From contig CAIYMF010000050.1 in the NCBI GenBank assembly GCA_903927265.1, positions 1 to 36,294 of the forward strand: 36,294 bases of DNA. The letters are read 5' to 3'. Of the stretch, positions 6,113 through 15,456 are shown piece by piece (position 1 is the first letter of the stretch; each line of letters starts with the position of its first letter). Under the pieces are notes generated by a model. It did not search any database and was not told the DNA's origin. It saw only the letters and a program-made list of their open reading frames with translations. The DNA is from an uncultured bacterium (GTDB lineage: Bacteria > Actinomycetota > Actinomycetes > S36-B12 > CAIYMF01). The position numbers were made by a program, and so were the translations under genes.

Positions 6113-7471
6113 ATGACTCGTTCACTTCGCGTCGCTGTGGTGGGCTCCGGCCCCTCCGGCATCTACGCCGCTGATGCACTCACTGACCAGACTGCAATTC
6201 CCGTCACGGTTGATGTCATTGACATGTTGCCCGTTCCGTACGGCCTGGTCCGCTACGGCGTCGCGCCCGATCATTTGAGCATCCGGTCGGTGCGGAACAC
6301 GCTACAGAAGGTGCTCGATCGCGATTCGGTGCGCTTCCTCGGCAACGTCGAAGTGGGTCGCGACGTGAGTGTCGCCGAGCTGCACCACTTCTACGACGCG
6401 GTGATCTTCACCTACGGCGCAGCCAGTGACCGTCGCCTCGGAATTCCGGGCGAAGACCTTGAGGGCAGCATTGCCGCCACCGACCTCGTGAACTGGTACT
6501 GCGGTCACCCGAACGCCAAGACCGACCTGATTGAGAGTGCGATCGCGACACCGACGGCAGTCGCGGTCATCGGCGTCGGCAACGTCGCGGTTGATGTCAC
6601 GCGGGTCCTCGCCAAGACGCCTGCCGAACTCGAGTACACCGATATGCCTCAGCACGTCCTTGATGCACTTGCGGCGACGCACATCACCGACGTTCATCTA
6701 CTTGGTCGCCGTGGGCCAGCGCAGGCGTCGTTCACAACGAAGGAACTGCGTGAGCTCGGTGAATTGGAAGCCACCGAAGTGATCGTCAATCCGATCGATG
6801 TTGAACTCGATCCCGTGAGTCAGGCGACTGTCGATTCCGATCGTGTGATGGCCCGCAATGTTGAGGTTGTTCGCGAATGGTCGACGCGTGGGCCGACGGG
6901 TAAGCCGCAACGCTTGCACGTGCGATTCTTCGCGAGGCCAGTTGAGATTCTCGGAACCGACCATGTCGAGGCCATCGTCATCGAGCGCACCACCATCGAT
7001 GAGAACGGCGGCGCCGTTGGTACTGGTGTGCTGGAGACGATTCCGGTGCAGTTGGTCGTGCGGTCGGTCGGCTATCGCGGACTTCCGCTCGAGGGGTTAC
7101 CCTTCGACACCGAGCGCCACGTCGTTCCGAATGCTGACGGTCGAGTGGTCAGCGACGGGGTCGCGGTTTCGGGTGAGTACGTTGCCGGCTGGATCAAGCG
7201 AGGTCCTTCAGGAATTATCGGAACGAACAAGAAGGACGCCTCGGCAACGGTGGCTGCGCTTCTTGCTGACGCGCCTACGCTTTCCCCGGCGGCCGAACCT
7301 GACCCTGAGGCGATATCCGCGTTGTTGGCGTCCCGCGGAGTCGGCGCGATCACCTATCAGGGTTGGCAGGCAATCGATGCTGCGGAAATCGCCCTCGGAG
7401 CCTCCCGAGGTCGCGATCGCACCACCATTCACGACCGCGACGAGTTGATTCGAGTCGGCTCAGGTTCGTGA
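6113..7471 (+). CDS. fprA: NADPH-ferredoxin reductase, FprA/adrenodoxin reductase type
   Basis: A 452-residue flavoprotein of the adrenodoxin-reductase class. The FAD-binding GSGPSG is at 11-16, the hallmark PVPYGLVRYGVAPDH follows near 45, the NADPH-binding IGVGNVAVDVTRVL lies mid-protein, and the C-terminal GWIKRGPSGIIGTNKKDA is diagnostic. It passes electrons from NADPH to a ferredoxin or similar small carrier. It is the last gene of the oxygenase cluster, 67 bases after the HAD gene, and is the obvious reductase for the Rieske protein. Alpha-only Rieske oxygenases more often use reductases with a built-in [2Fe-2S] domain, so a separate carrier is required here. Actinobacteria also use FprA for P450 systems, so it may serve more than this pathway. 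Confidence 0.88.
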   Translation: MTRSLRVAVVGSGPSGIYAADALTDQTAIPVTVDVIDMLPVPYGLVRYGVAPDHLSIRSVRNTLQKVLDRDSVRFLGNVEVGRDVSVAELHHFYDAVIFTYGAASDRRLGIPGEDLEGSIAATDLVNWYCGHPNAKTDLIESAIATPTAVAVIGVGNVAVDVTRVLAKTPAELEYTDMPQHVLDALAATHITDVHLLGRRGPAQASFTTKELRELGELEATEVIVNPIDVELDPVSQATVDSDRVMARNVEVVREWSTRGPTGKPQRLHVRFFARPVEILGTDHVEAIVIERTTIDENGGAVGTGVLETIPVQLVVRSVGYRGLPLEGLPFDTERHVVPNADGRVVSDGVAVSGEYVAGWIKRGPSGIIGTNKKDASATVAALLADAPTLSPAAEPDPEAISALLASRGVGAITYQGWQAIDAAEIALGASRGRDRTTIHDRDELIRVGSGS

Positions 7472-7479
7472 CGGAACGA

Positions 7480-7532
7480 CCGCATGGGGTAAGAAAACTG
7501 CGTCTATGCGTGCTCAATGTCCCCCCATGCGG
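7480..7532. terminator. Inverted repeat between convergent genes
   Basis: CCGCATGGGG (7480-7489) and CCCCATGCGG (7523-7532) are perfect 10-base arms separated by 33 bases. They lie between the convergent ends of the reductase gene (7471) and the ferredoxin-like gene (7551). The loop is long for a classical terminator, and a G-rich run rather than T-run follows. A bidirectional end-of-operon structure is the best guess. Confidence 0.45.
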
Positions 7533-7550
7533 AAATAGGGGGGGGTGGGG

Positions 7551-8510
7551 TTAGGTGCGCCAGGGGGTGGTCGGCGTCACCGAGACCGCGTGCCACACGA
7601 TTCCGGGAACGTGCTCGCCGATGCACGACTCACTACGCTCGGGTAGCCGCGCCGATCGCGCCACCGTCACTCTCCAGGCGCGACCGTCAACGCAGCGCAC
7701 CTCAGCCTCACTCATCGGCTCCGTGGGCTCGGCTGGAATGCCGGGTAGCCATGCAACAGCACCTGCCGACGACACCTGAAGCACATCGAGTGCTTCGATA
7801 CCGGTGATCGACTCGGCCTCACGCACCGCGATTTCGGCGGCCTGATGCCATCGAGGAAGCGCACTGCGCCCGCGGTAATGAGGCAGCGACAGCTGGCCAC
7901 GTTGCGCCTCGTCGAGCACCGACTGGGTCGACTCGACATCGAGCCGGCCGAACACTGTGCCGAACGGAAGCAGCAGCGCCGTGGCAGCGAATCGATGACC
8001 CCCCAGATGTGAGCTTTCCCAGACTGAATCGCAGGAAGGCCCGGCGGCAAGGTTGCGCGCAATGGCCCCTCCGATACGCGCGCAGCACGCATCGCGCTTG
8101 GCGTTGGCGCACACGAACAGAGCCAACTCGCTAGATCGTTCGCCGAGCCCTTGACCCACCCCGCGTGCCAGGGCTGCGAGGTCGAGGTCAAGCAGTACTC
8201 GCGGGTCGGCGATGTCGGCGACGCGCATGCGCACTCCACCGGGTGCGGTGTGGGCCAACCACACTCGACGCGTTGCAGGATCAGCGTCAGCCGACTTTCC
8301 GGGTCGACGTGCCACGATCACTGTCGTTCCGCTCGACTTCGACCGTTCGAGCAACGTGGCGCCGAGGCCTTCGGGTAGTCGTGATTCGCTCACCGCCTGC
8401 CGACCCCATGACCCGGGCACCTCAATGACCAGCCACGCCTGCGCGAATGGTGCCGTGGCCGAAAGTGACTCGTCGAGTGACACGGCGACGTCGCTGCAGG
8501 TCTGCGTCAT
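7551..8510 (-). CDS. Sucrase/ferredoxin-like family protein (thioredoxin-like [2Fe-2S])
   Basis: A 319-residue protein of the sucrase/ferredoxin-like family that is widespread in Actinobacteria. The cysteine block [14 protein letters not shown] and the downstream [19 protein letters not shown] block are the recognisable family signatures and indicate a thioredoxin-fold [2Fe-2S] protein. The biochemical role is not established; the 'sucrase' name is historical. Start ATG 8510 overlaps the stop of the topoisomerase gene by four bases (ATGA on the minus strand). A longer open frame to 8642 would run into that gene and has no family similarity. It is cotranscribed with parC, probably without a functional link. 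Confidence 0.85.
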   Translation of the reverse strand: MTQTCSDVAVSLDESLSATAPFAQAWLVIEVPGSWGRQAVSESRLPEGLGATLLERSKSSGTTVIVARRPGKSADADPATRRVWLAHTAPGGVRMRVADIADPRVLLDLDLAALARGVGQGLGERSSELALFVCANAKRDACCARIGGAIARNLAAGPSCDSVWESSHLGGHRFAATALLLPFGTVFGRLDVESTQSVLDEAQRGQLSLPHYRGRSALPRWHQAAEIAVREAESITGIEALDVLQVSSAGAVAWLPGIPAEPTEPMSEAEVRCVDGRAWRVTVARSARLPERSESCIGEHVPGIVWHAVSVTPTTPWRT

Positions 8511-10948
8511 GAGGGACCCGCGATTCCGCCAACGGGGGCATCGAGCGGGGTGCCGGAGCCGTCGCGGCGTGTGTCGGCGGCCGGGAGGTCGACAGGGGCT
8601 CCTGCGGGCGCTCCTGCACGCGCCGGGCCGGGGCCCGCCCAAGCCAAGACGAGGCGATCCTCGCCCTTGAGGAGGCGGTGGCAGCGCACCCCACCCGTTC
8701 CGCGTCCCTTGGCGGGGTATTCGCCGAAGTGGGTGACCTTGGCCGAGCCCGCTTCGGTGCCTGGCAGTGCGCCGGAATTGCCGGCGATGGTGACGACCAC
8801 GGCCTCACGACTGGCTGGGAGCGCCCCGAAGAAGACCGCCTGATCGCCCGAACCTAGGCGAATGCCTGCCATCCCGCCGGCCGGTCGTCCTTGAGCGCGT
8901 ACGGCCGATGCGGGGAAGTGCAGCAACTGGCCGAGAGCGGTGATGAACACCAGTTCCTCGTCGCCACTGGTGAGTTCGACGGCGCCGACCAGTTCGTCGC
9001 CGTCGTCGAGTCGAATGACCTCCCACTCAGACTTGGCGAATGGCACGTCGGGGACCACCCGCTTGACCACGCCGCCGGCAGTACCGATTGCCAGACCGAG
9101 GGACTCGGGAATCAAGGTGGTCAGCGCAAGTGGACGTTCATCGCGTGCCAGCGTGACGAACTCCTTGAGCGGCGCACCTCCTTTCAAGCTCGGAGGGCCA
9201 GCCGTGGGTGGAATGACCGGCATCTCAAGAGCGCCGATTCGAATGACGCGGCCCGTTGAAGTGACAAGACCGACATCTCCGCGCACGGTGGCGCGCACTG
9301 CCGACAACAGCACGTCATGTCGACTACGTGCACCTTCTGAAGGCAGAGGATCGTCGCTTGAGGTACGCGCCAATCGGCCCGAACTCGACAGCAGTACCCA
9401 GCAGGGATCGTCAGACAGTTCAAGTGGCGAACTCAATCCCACCGGAACTCCGGCAGACTCGAGCAATACCGTGCGACGCGGTGTCGCGTGTTGGCGCGCA
9501 ACCTCGGCCAATTCATCGGACACCACACCGCGTAGTCGCGCCGGGTCGTCGAGAATCTCGGTAAGCCCGGCGATGGTGGCGCGCAGTTCATCGGCCTCAC
9601 CCTCAAGTTCGATGCGGCTGAACTTGGTGAGTCGCCGCAACGGCATTTCGAGGATGTAGTTGGTCTGCGTTTCAGAAAGGTCAAACACGTCGATCAACCG
9701 TTGCCGTGCCATTGCCGTGTCATCGCTCGAGCGAATCACCGCGATGACCTCGTCGATGTCGATGATGGCGACCAAAAGACCTTCAACGAGGTGCAGTCGG
9801 TCGTTGGCCTTTCTGCGTCGGAATTCACTGCGACGTCGCACCACGTCGAGCCGGTGGTCAAGGAATACGCGCAGTAACTCGCGCAAACCCAGTGTCTGCG
9901 GCCGACCCTCGACCAGAGCTACCGCGTTGACGGCAAAGGTGTCTTCCATGGGGGTGAGCCGGTAGAGGTGCTCGAGCACCACGTCGGGATTGAAGCCGGC
10001 TTTGAGTTCGATCACCAGTTGAAGTCCGGTCTCGCCGTCGGTGTAGTCATCGACCGCGGCGATTCCTTGAAGCTTCTTGGCGTGAACGAGTTCGGTGATT
10101 CGCTCGACGACCTTCTCGGGGCCGACGGTATACGGAAGTTCGGTGACCACAATGGCTTGGCGTCGGGCGGTCACCGAGTCAACGCGGGTGGTCGCCCTCA
10201 CTCGGAAGGTTCCGCGACCGGTTTCGTACGCCTCACGAACGCCGTCGAGGCCGATGATCGTTCCGCCGGTGGGTAGGTCAGGTCCGGGCACGAAGCGCAT
10301 GAGGTCGTCGAGTGAGGCGTCGGGGTGATCAAGCAGGTGGCGGGCCGCGGCCACCACCTCGGCCAGGTTGTGCGGCGCCAAATTGGTGGCCATGCCAACC
10401 GCGATACCCGCCGCGCCGTTGACCAGCAGATTCGGAAACGCGGCCGGTAGCACGGTGGGCTCGGTCTCACGTCCGTCGTAATTGGGTGCGAAATCGACAA
10501 CGTCTTCGTCGAGCGAGTCGGTCATGAGGAGCGCGGAGGTGGCCAGGCGCGCCTCGGTGTAGCGGTAGGCGGCCGGGCCGTCGTCAAGGCTGCCGAAGTT
10601 ACCGTGGCCATCAATGAGGGGAAGTCGCAGCGAGAACGGCTGAGCCATTCGCACGAGGGCGTCGTAGATGGCGTTGTCACCGTGCGGGTGAAGCTTGCCC
10701 ATGACCTCGCCGACGACACGTGCCGATTTCACATGCCCGCGGTCGGGGCGCAAGCCCATTTCCGCCATCGTGTACAGAATGCGGCGCTGAACTGGCTTGA
10801 GGCCGTCGCGCGCGTCGGGCAGGGCGCGACTGTAAATCACCGAGTAGGCGTATTCGAGGAAGGAGCCACGCATCTCATCGGCGACGTCAATGTCGATGAT
10901 GCGCTCGGGGATGTCCGGAGGCGGTGGAGTTGCGGTGCGGCGGGCCAT
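8507..10948 (-). CDS. parC: DNA topoisomerase IV subunit A
   Basis: An 813-residue type IIA topoisomerase A subunit that breaks and rejoins DNA with subunit B (not in this window) to decatenate chromosomes. The protein begins [12 protein letters not shown], then the conserved winged-helix start ([27 protein letters not shown]). The catalytic tyrosine is Y130 in [10 protein letters not shown]. The C-terminal half is the six-bladed beta-pinwheel with repeated [12 protein letters not shown]-type turns. A canonical gyrase QRRGGKG box is not present; the degenerate [11 protein letters not shown] segment is typical of actinobacterial ParC. ATG 10948 fits family N-termini, with GAGGAG 12 bases upstream; the longer frame to 11212 is not conserved and would overlap the divergent gene. 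GyrA is the alternative, judged less likely. Confidence 0.9.
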   Translation of the reverse strand: MARRTATPPPPDIPERIIDIDVADEMRGSFLEYAYSVIYSRALPDARDGLKPVQRRILYTMAEMGLRPDRGHVKSARVVGEVMGKLHPHGDNAIYDALVRMAQPFSLRLPLIDGHGNFGSLDDGPAAYRYTEARLATSALLMTDSLDEDVVDFAPNYDGRETEPTVLPAAFPNLLVNGAAGIAVGMATNLAPHNLAEVVAAARHLLDHPDASLDDLMRFVPGPDLPTGGTIIGLDGVREAYETGRGTFRVRATTRVDSVTARRQAIVVTELPYTVGPEKVVERITELVHAKKLQGIAAVDDYTDGETGLQLVIELKAGFNPDVVLEHLYRLTPMEDTFAVNAVALVEGRPQTLGLRELLRVFLDHRLDVVRRRSEFRRRKANDRLHLVEGLLVAIIDIDEVIAVIRSSDDTAMARQRLIDVFDLSETQTNYILEMPLRRLTKFSRIELEGEADELRATIAGLTEILDDPARLRGVVSDELAEVARQHATPRRTVLLESAGVPVGLSSPLELSDDPCWVLLSSSGRLARTSSDDPLPSEGARSRHDVLLSAVRATVRGDVGLVTSTGRVIRIGALEMPVIPPTAGPPSLKGGAPLKEFVTLARDERPLALTTLIPESLGLAIGTAGGVVKRVVPDVPFAKSEWEVIRLDDGDELVGAVELTSGDEELVFITALGQLLHFPASAVRAQGRPAGGMAGIRLGSGDQAVFFGALPASREAVVVTIAGNSGALPGTEAGSAKVTHFGEYPAKGRGTGGVRCHRLLKGEDRLVLAWAGPGPARAGAPAGAPVDLPAADTRRDGSGTPLDAPVGGIAGPS

Positions 10949-11073
10949 TCGGTGCTGATGCTCCTCGGGTGATCGTGAAGCCGGATCCCGGCTGTGGCCC
11001 ATTGTGCCAAGGTCGACCCACAGGGCCCGGATGCGACTCGCCCCGGCGTTCGGTCGGATTGGGTGAACCGCAC

Positions 11074-11079
11074 TAGCGT
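11074..11079 (+). promoter_or_regulatory. -10 box TAGCGT, leaderless start of the GNAT-fusion gene
   Basis: TAGCGT ends seven bases before GTG 11087 and no Shine-Dalgarno sequence lies between them. This spacing puts the transcription start at or next to the start codon, as in leaderless actinobacterial mRNAs. A clear -35 box was not found. Confidence 0.55.
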
Positions 11080-11086
11080 TAAGCCC

Positions 11087-13585
11087 GTGGAACAGCCGAC
11101 GCGCCTCAATGGACCCGCCCACTGGGCGGCCGACGTCATCTTGCGTGACGGCCGACCCTGTCACGTGCGGCCGATTCGGCCCGACGATGGTGCACGACTG
11201 CGGGCTTTTCACGCGTCCCTCTCAGCTGAGACCGTCTATTTACGATTCTTTGCCCCGTACCCGCAACTGACCGACGCCGACGTCGAGCGCTTCACGATCG
11301 TCGATTACGTCGACCGCGTCGCTCTGGTAGCCACGGTGGGAGAAGACATCATTGGGGTTGGTCGATACGACCGAATGGGTGTCGATCACGCGGAGGTTGC
11401 CTTCACGATTCGTGACGACCATCAGGGTCGGGGGCTCGGATCGGTGCTCCTCGAACATCTCGCGGCAGCGGCGCGCGAACGGGGCATCGTGCGGTTCGTC
11501 GCAGATGTTCTCCCGCAGAACCGGCGGATGCAGGCCACTTTTGAAGCCGCGGGGTTCCACACCGCGCGTGAATTCACCGACGGGTATCTCGTGCTCGAAT
11601 TCGATATCGAGCCGACCAAGGCGATGCGCGAGGTGATGGAAGCGCGAGAACGGGTCAGCGAGGCGCGCTCGATTCGCCGCATGCTCACTCCACGCTCAGT
11701 GGCAGTGATTGGCGCCAGTCGAACCCAGGGAACGGCCGGCCACGAACTGTTGCGGCACCTGCGTGACGCTGGATTCCCGGGTGCGGTCTATGCCGTGCAC
11801 CCCGAGGCTGAATCGATCCTGGGATTTCCCTGCATCGCACACATCACCGATGCGCCGGCACCTGTTGATTTGGCGATCGTCGCCGTGCGTGCCGACGTGA
11901 TTCTCGACGTCATCGACGAATGTGCGGAAGCGCGCGTGCGCGGATTAGTGGTGGTGGGCACCGGTTTCGCTGAAACAGGTCTTCCTGAGGATGTCGCGCG
12001 ACAACGTGAGTTGGTGAATCGCTCGGCGGGTCGGGGCATGCGAGTCGTTGGACCAGCAGCTCTGGGCATGATGAATACCGACCCGCACACCCTGCTCAAC
12101 GCCTCGCTGTCGCCGGTGATGCCGGCGCGAGGGCGGCTTGGGTTCTTTTGCCAGTCCGGTGGACTGGGCAGCGTGATTCTCGCCGACTTGGTTGAGCGTG
12201 GGTTGGGTCTGTCGACGTTTGTCTCGGCCGGAAACCGATCGGATGTTTCGGGTAACGACCTGCTGCAGTTCTGGGATGAGGACGAAGCGACCGACGCAGT
12301 GTTGCTCTACCTCGAGAGCGTGGGCAACCCCCGCAAATTCACTCGTATCGTGCGCAAGTTGGCGCGCCGTAAGCCTGTGATCGCTGTTCGGTCGGGCCGA
12401 ACCTCTCAGTCGGTTCCACTCGGACACCGCGTCCGCACCACTGAGTTGCCTTCGGCCGCGGTCGACGCGTTGTTCGACCAGTGTGGGGTGATTCAAACGG
12501 ACTCGGTGCGCGCCATGCTCGACGTCGCTGCGCTGGTGACCATGCAGCCCGAGCCCACGAGCTCGGAGGTGGCCGTGATTACGACAGCGCAGTCACTCGC
12601 GGTGTTGGCCGAAGATGCCGTGCTGGCCGCCGGGCTCAGTGTGGGGCCTGCCGGTGCGATTGTGCCGCTGCCGCTTTCTGCTGGCGACTTGAGTGCTGCC
12701 ATTGTGGCGGCGGGCGCCGCGGCGACAACAGGTTCGGTGCTGATCGTTCACGTGCCGCCACTTTCTGGAGATATCGAGCCTTTCCGGCAGGCACTCGCCG
12801 ACGCCGTACCTCACCTGAGTCGACCGGTGGTGGCGGTGTCTTTGGCCCTTGCCGGTGACGAGGTCACCAAACCCGGGTGGCACGCGGTGGCTCACGGACC
12901 GTGGATTGGCGGAATCGAAGGGGCGGGCGTCTCGTCGCCGGGGGCCGTCCCCCTGTTCGGCACCGTCGAAGAAGCGGTGAAAGCACTGGCGTCAGTTGAA
13001 GGGCATAGCCGGTGGAAACGCGTGCATCAGGTTGAGCCGCGTCGCCTCGCCGACGATGCGCAGGAGCGAGCGCTTGGCCATTGCGCCCGCATGCTCGGCG
13101 ATTCTGCCGAACGAGTCACGGTGGCGGCCAAGGATGCGGGGGAGTTGTTCGTGGCTCTCGGCCTCGCTCCGGTTACAGCGGTGTCGCACGTCGACTCCGA
13201 ATCATCCGTTGCTTGCCGCGTGCGCGTGCTGACCGATCCACTGTTCGGGCCTGTCGTCGCATTTGGATTGGCGGGCGATATCCCTGAACTGCTCGCTGAC
13301 GTTGCCTACGCAAGTGCACCACTCACCGAGGGTGAAGCCGCCGACTTAGCCCGCAGCCCGAAAGCGGCGCCCCTTCTCACCGGTGAGCGTGGTGGAAGTC
13401 GATTCGACATGGCCGCAATTGAGGAGTTGCTGCTCGCGGTTGCTGCAGCCGCTGACGCGGTGGCACTCCTTGAGGGGCTTGATCTGACCGTCCTGGTGCA
13501 CAAATCGGGACTATCAATTGTTGACGGCATCGTGGTGGTAGGCACGTCCGGAAACGTCGCATCGTCGGATCGGCGAACGATGTGA
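11087..13585 (+). CDS. GNAT acetyltransferase fused to acyl-CoA ligase-like domains (Pat-like)
   Basis: An 832-residue fusion. Residues about 1-180 are a GNAT N-acetyltransferase with the acetyl-CoA loop [17 protein letters not shown]. Then come a CoA-binding Rossmann domain ([15 protein letters not shown]), a ligase-CoA flavodoxin-like domain ([32 protein letters not shown]), and a tail resembling ATP-grasp. Family members include protein acetyltransferases of the Pat type and ADP-forming acetate-CoA ligases. The tail looks degenerate: it keeps a [14 protein letters not shown]-type block, but I do not see the ATP-binding lysine and HK..GGV core that should come before it, and the terminal DLNP is DLTV. 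I therefore infer acetyltransferase rather than ligase activity. Start GTG 11087 is chosen from the leaderless promoter and because GNAT homology begins soon after; ATG 10994 is less likely. Confidence 0.8.
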   Translation: MEQPTRLNGPAHWAADVILRDGRPCHVRPIRPDDGARLRAFHASLSAETVYLRFFAPYPQLTDADVERFTIVDYVDRVALVATVGEDIIGVGRYDRMGVDHAEVAFTIRDDHQGRGLGSVLLEHLAAAARERGIVRFVADVLPQNRRMQATFEAAGFHTAREFTDGYLVLEFDIEPTKAMREVMEARERVSEARSIRRMLTPRSVAVIGASRTQGTAGHELLRHLRDAGFPGAVYAVHPEAESILGFPCIAHITDAPAPVDLAIVAVRADVILDVIDECAEARVRGLVVVGTGFAETGLPEDVARQRELVNRSAGRGMRVVGPAALGMMNTDPHTLLNASLSPVMPARGRLGFFCQSGGLGSVILADLVERGLGLSTFVSAGNRSDVSGNDLLQFWDEDEATDAVLLYLESVGNPRKFTRIVRKLARRKPVIAVRSGRTSQSVPLGHRVRTTELPSAAVDALFDQCGVIQTDSVRAMLDVAALVTMQPEPTSSEVAVITTAQSLAVLAEDAVLAAGLSVGPAGAIVPLPLSAGDLSAAIVAAGAAATTGSVLIVHVPPLSGDIEPFRQALADAVPHLSRPVVAVSLALAGDEVTKPGWHAVAHGPWIGGIEGAGVSSPGAVPLFGTVEEAVKALASVEGHSRWKRVHQVEPRRLADDAQERALGHCARMLGDSAERVTVAAKDAGELFVALGLAPVTAVSHVDSESSVACRVRVLTDPLFGPVVAFGLAGDIPELLADVAYASAPLTEGEAADLARSPKAAPLLTGERGGSRFDMAAIEELLLAVAAAADAVALLEGLDLTVLVHKSGLSIVDGIVVVGTSGNVASSDRRTM

Positions 13586-13592
13586 TGCGGCA

Positions 13593-14861
13593 GTGACATC
13601 GCCACCGTCTGCTCGGGCGGCGTTCAGCGGACAAGTGCGGTTGCTCTTAGCGGGCATGCTGCTTAGTTCGATCGGAAGCGGCCTGACGCTGTCACTCTTG
13701 ATCGTTTACCTCAGTTCGGTGCGCGGAATTCCGACAGCCGTCGCCGGTTTGGTGTTGTCGTGGATTGCGGTGGTGAGTCTGGCTCTGGGGCCCGTCGGTG
13801 GCTGGCTCATCGATCGCTTCGGGGCGAGGTGGGTCTTGATCGGCGCGCTGACTATTGAGGGCATCGGTGTGGGGATGTTCGCGCTGGTGACGTCGGCACC
13901 GTTGGCCTTCGCCGTCGCCACGTTGACAGCTGCCGGCGGAGCCATGATCTGGCCAGCGCAGTCAACGATCATCGCTGAGCTCACCGACGAAGAAGGCCGA
14001 CAGCGTGTCTTCGGGATTCAGTTCATGTTGCTCAATCTCGGACTCGGTATCGGTGGGTTGATTGCGGCTTCGATGGTTGACCTGTCAGATCCTTCAACGT
14101 TCGTGCGCCTCTATCTGCTCGACGCGTTCTCGTACCTCGCCTACGTCGTTGTCTTGCTCATGGTGCGGCCGCCGAAGGTGTCGCGCACCGAACTCACTGA
14201 CGATGAAGCTCAAGCGGGCTACCGCGAGGTACTTTCCGATCGTCGACTGCGTCGATTGGCCCTGACATCGGTGATTCTGGTTACCTTCGGCTACGGCAGC
14301 CTCGACGGTGGTCTGGCCGCCTACCTCACCCAAATCGCGGACATGCCGGTACGCATCGTAGGAATCGTGTTCGCCGTCAACACCGGTGTGATCGTTGTGG
14401 CCCAGTGGTGGGTGCTGAAGTTTGCTGACGGTCGGTCACGCTCGACATTAATGGCCGTCGTCGGCGTGATGTGGGGTGTGTCGTGGGTCGTCATGGGAGG
14501 GTCGGCGCTTCTTGCTGGAGGAGTGGCGATTCTGGGGCTCTGCTCGGGAATGCTCATCTTCGCCCTGGCAGAGACTCTGTGGTCACCGGTCGCTCCCGCG
14601 CTGCTCAACCAATTAGCACCCGACCACCTGCGAGGACGGTACAACGCTGTCAGTGCGTGGGCGTGGAGCCTGGGGAGCGCCATCGGACCAGCCGTTGCGG
14701 GTGTGCTCATTGGCGCCAAACTCGGTGGAGTATGGGTCGCGCTCCTGCTCGTGGGGTGTCTGGCAGGGTCGGCCGTGGCTCTCACTTTGCGATCGCTGTT
14801 GACTCCGGTTGAGGATGGTCGTGCCACAGCGAGCGGCGGCATGGCAGGATCACAGTCATGA
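13593..14861 (+). CDS. MFS transporter
   Basis: A 422-residue major facilitator superfamily protein with about 12 hydrophobic helices and the loop 2-3 signature GGWLIDRFGARWVL near 70. A matching half-repeat follows after a polar central loop (about 190-215, with TELTDDEAQ). The start is GTG 13593, seven bases after the preceding stop, and no strong ribosome site is visible. The stop overlaps the DUF5998 start by four bases. The substrate cannot be assigned; drug or metabolite efflux is the usual default for this branch. Confidence 0.85.
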   Translation: MTSPPSARAAFSGQVRLLLAGMLLSSIGSGLTLSLLIVYLSSVRGIPTAVAGLVLSWIAVVSLALGPVGGWLIDRFGARWVLIGALTIEGIGVGMFALVTSAPLAFAVATLTAAGGAMIWPAQSTIIAELTDEEGRQRVFGIQFMLLNLGLGIGGLIAASMVDLSDPSTFVRLYLLDAFSYLAYVVVLLMVRPPKVSRTELTDDEAQAGYREVLSDRRLRRLALTSVILVTFGYGSLDGGLAAYLTQIADMPVRIVGIVFAVNTGVIVVAQWWVLKFADGRSRSTLMAVVGVMWGVSWVVMGGSALLAGGVAILGLCSGMLIFALAETLWSPVAPALLNQLAPDHLRGRYNAVSAWAWSLGSAIGPAVAGVLIGAKLGGVWVALLLVGCLAGSAVALTLRSLLTPVEDGRATASGGMAGSQS

Positions 14862-15454
14862 CGGAGATATCGTCGCGCAGCCTGGAGGCCAACCTCCGGT
14901 CCGACATCGAACGCACCGGGTATTACCCGGCGCTGGTGTTCGATTCCCTGTCCACTGCCTTGGCCTCCGAGCCGGTGCTCGCGTACCTCGTTCATCATGA
15001 GGCGACGTTCGATGGTCGCGATGAACTGCGTCGTCACATCACGGTGCTTGCTCTCACGCCCTCGCGACTGGTGGTGGGCCATACTGACGAGCATCCGCCG
15101 GATGAGAGCAGTAACCGTCCGTACGCGACGTCCTCGACGGAAGCCGTTCGGCTCGAGCGAGTTGACTCGGTGGTGGTCACCCGGGTGGTGGGTGAGCCCG
15201 CCACACACCTCAGCGGTGGACCCGTTCACGAAGTGGTCTTGACCATCGGTTGGGGAGCCGTCAGCCGTATTGATCTCGAACCTGCCGCCTGCGCTGACCC
15301 CGAGTGCGACGCCGACCACGGGTACACGGGTACGTCGAGCAACGATGATCTCTCGCTGCGCGTCTCGGAAGTTGCCGACGGTGCCGAGGTCGTCGCGCAG
15401 GCACTGACGTTTGCCGCGTCGCTGTCGCAGGCGACTGCAGTACGGCCGCGCTGA
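14858..15454 (+). CDS. DUF5998 family protein
   Basis: A 198-residue cytoplasmic protein that matches the actinobacterial DUF5998 family along its length: IERTGYYPALVFDSL near the start, then YLVHHEATFDGRDELRRHITVLALT, and the strongly conserved VVLTIGWGAVSRIDLEPAAC followed by ADPECDADHGYTG. The conserved Cys/His/Asp cluster there could bind metal. No function is known to me. It is translationally coupled to the MFS gene and sits two bases before the phosphodiesterase gene, an arrangement I recall as common in Actinobacteria. Confidence 0.88.
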   Translation: MTEISSRSLEANLRSDIERTGYYPALVFDSLSTALASEPVLAYLVHHEATFDGRDELRRHITVLALTPSRLVVGHTDEHPPDESSNRPYATSSTEAVRLERVDSVVVTRVVGEPATHLSGGPVHEVVLTIGWGAVSRIDLEPAACADPECDADHGYTGTSSNDDLSLRVSEVADGAEVVAQALTFAASLSQATAVRPR

Positions 15455-15456
15455 TC

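Noticed and set aside
7501-7560. G-run region after the reductase gene as a G-quadruplex
   Set aside because: There is one uninterrupted run of G with only one further short run nearby; the four separated runs needed are not clearly present.
8507-10948. Gyrase subunit A instead of topoisomerase IV
   Set aside because: The N-terminus ([12 protein letters not shown]) and pinwheel resemble actinobacterial ParC, and no canonical QRRGGKG GyrA box is present. Complete certainty would need a tree with the genome's other type II A subunit.
10949-11212. N-terminal extension of the topoisomerase gene up to 11212
   Set aside because: The extra 88 residues are not family-like and would overlap the start and promoter of the divergent GNAT-fusion gene.
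14321-15319. Long minus-strand open frame of 332 codons
   Set aside because: It is antisense to the MFS and DUF5998 genes, both of which show clear family motifs. Its translation is low-complexity and Arg/Ser/His-rich, typical of GC-rich shadow frames.
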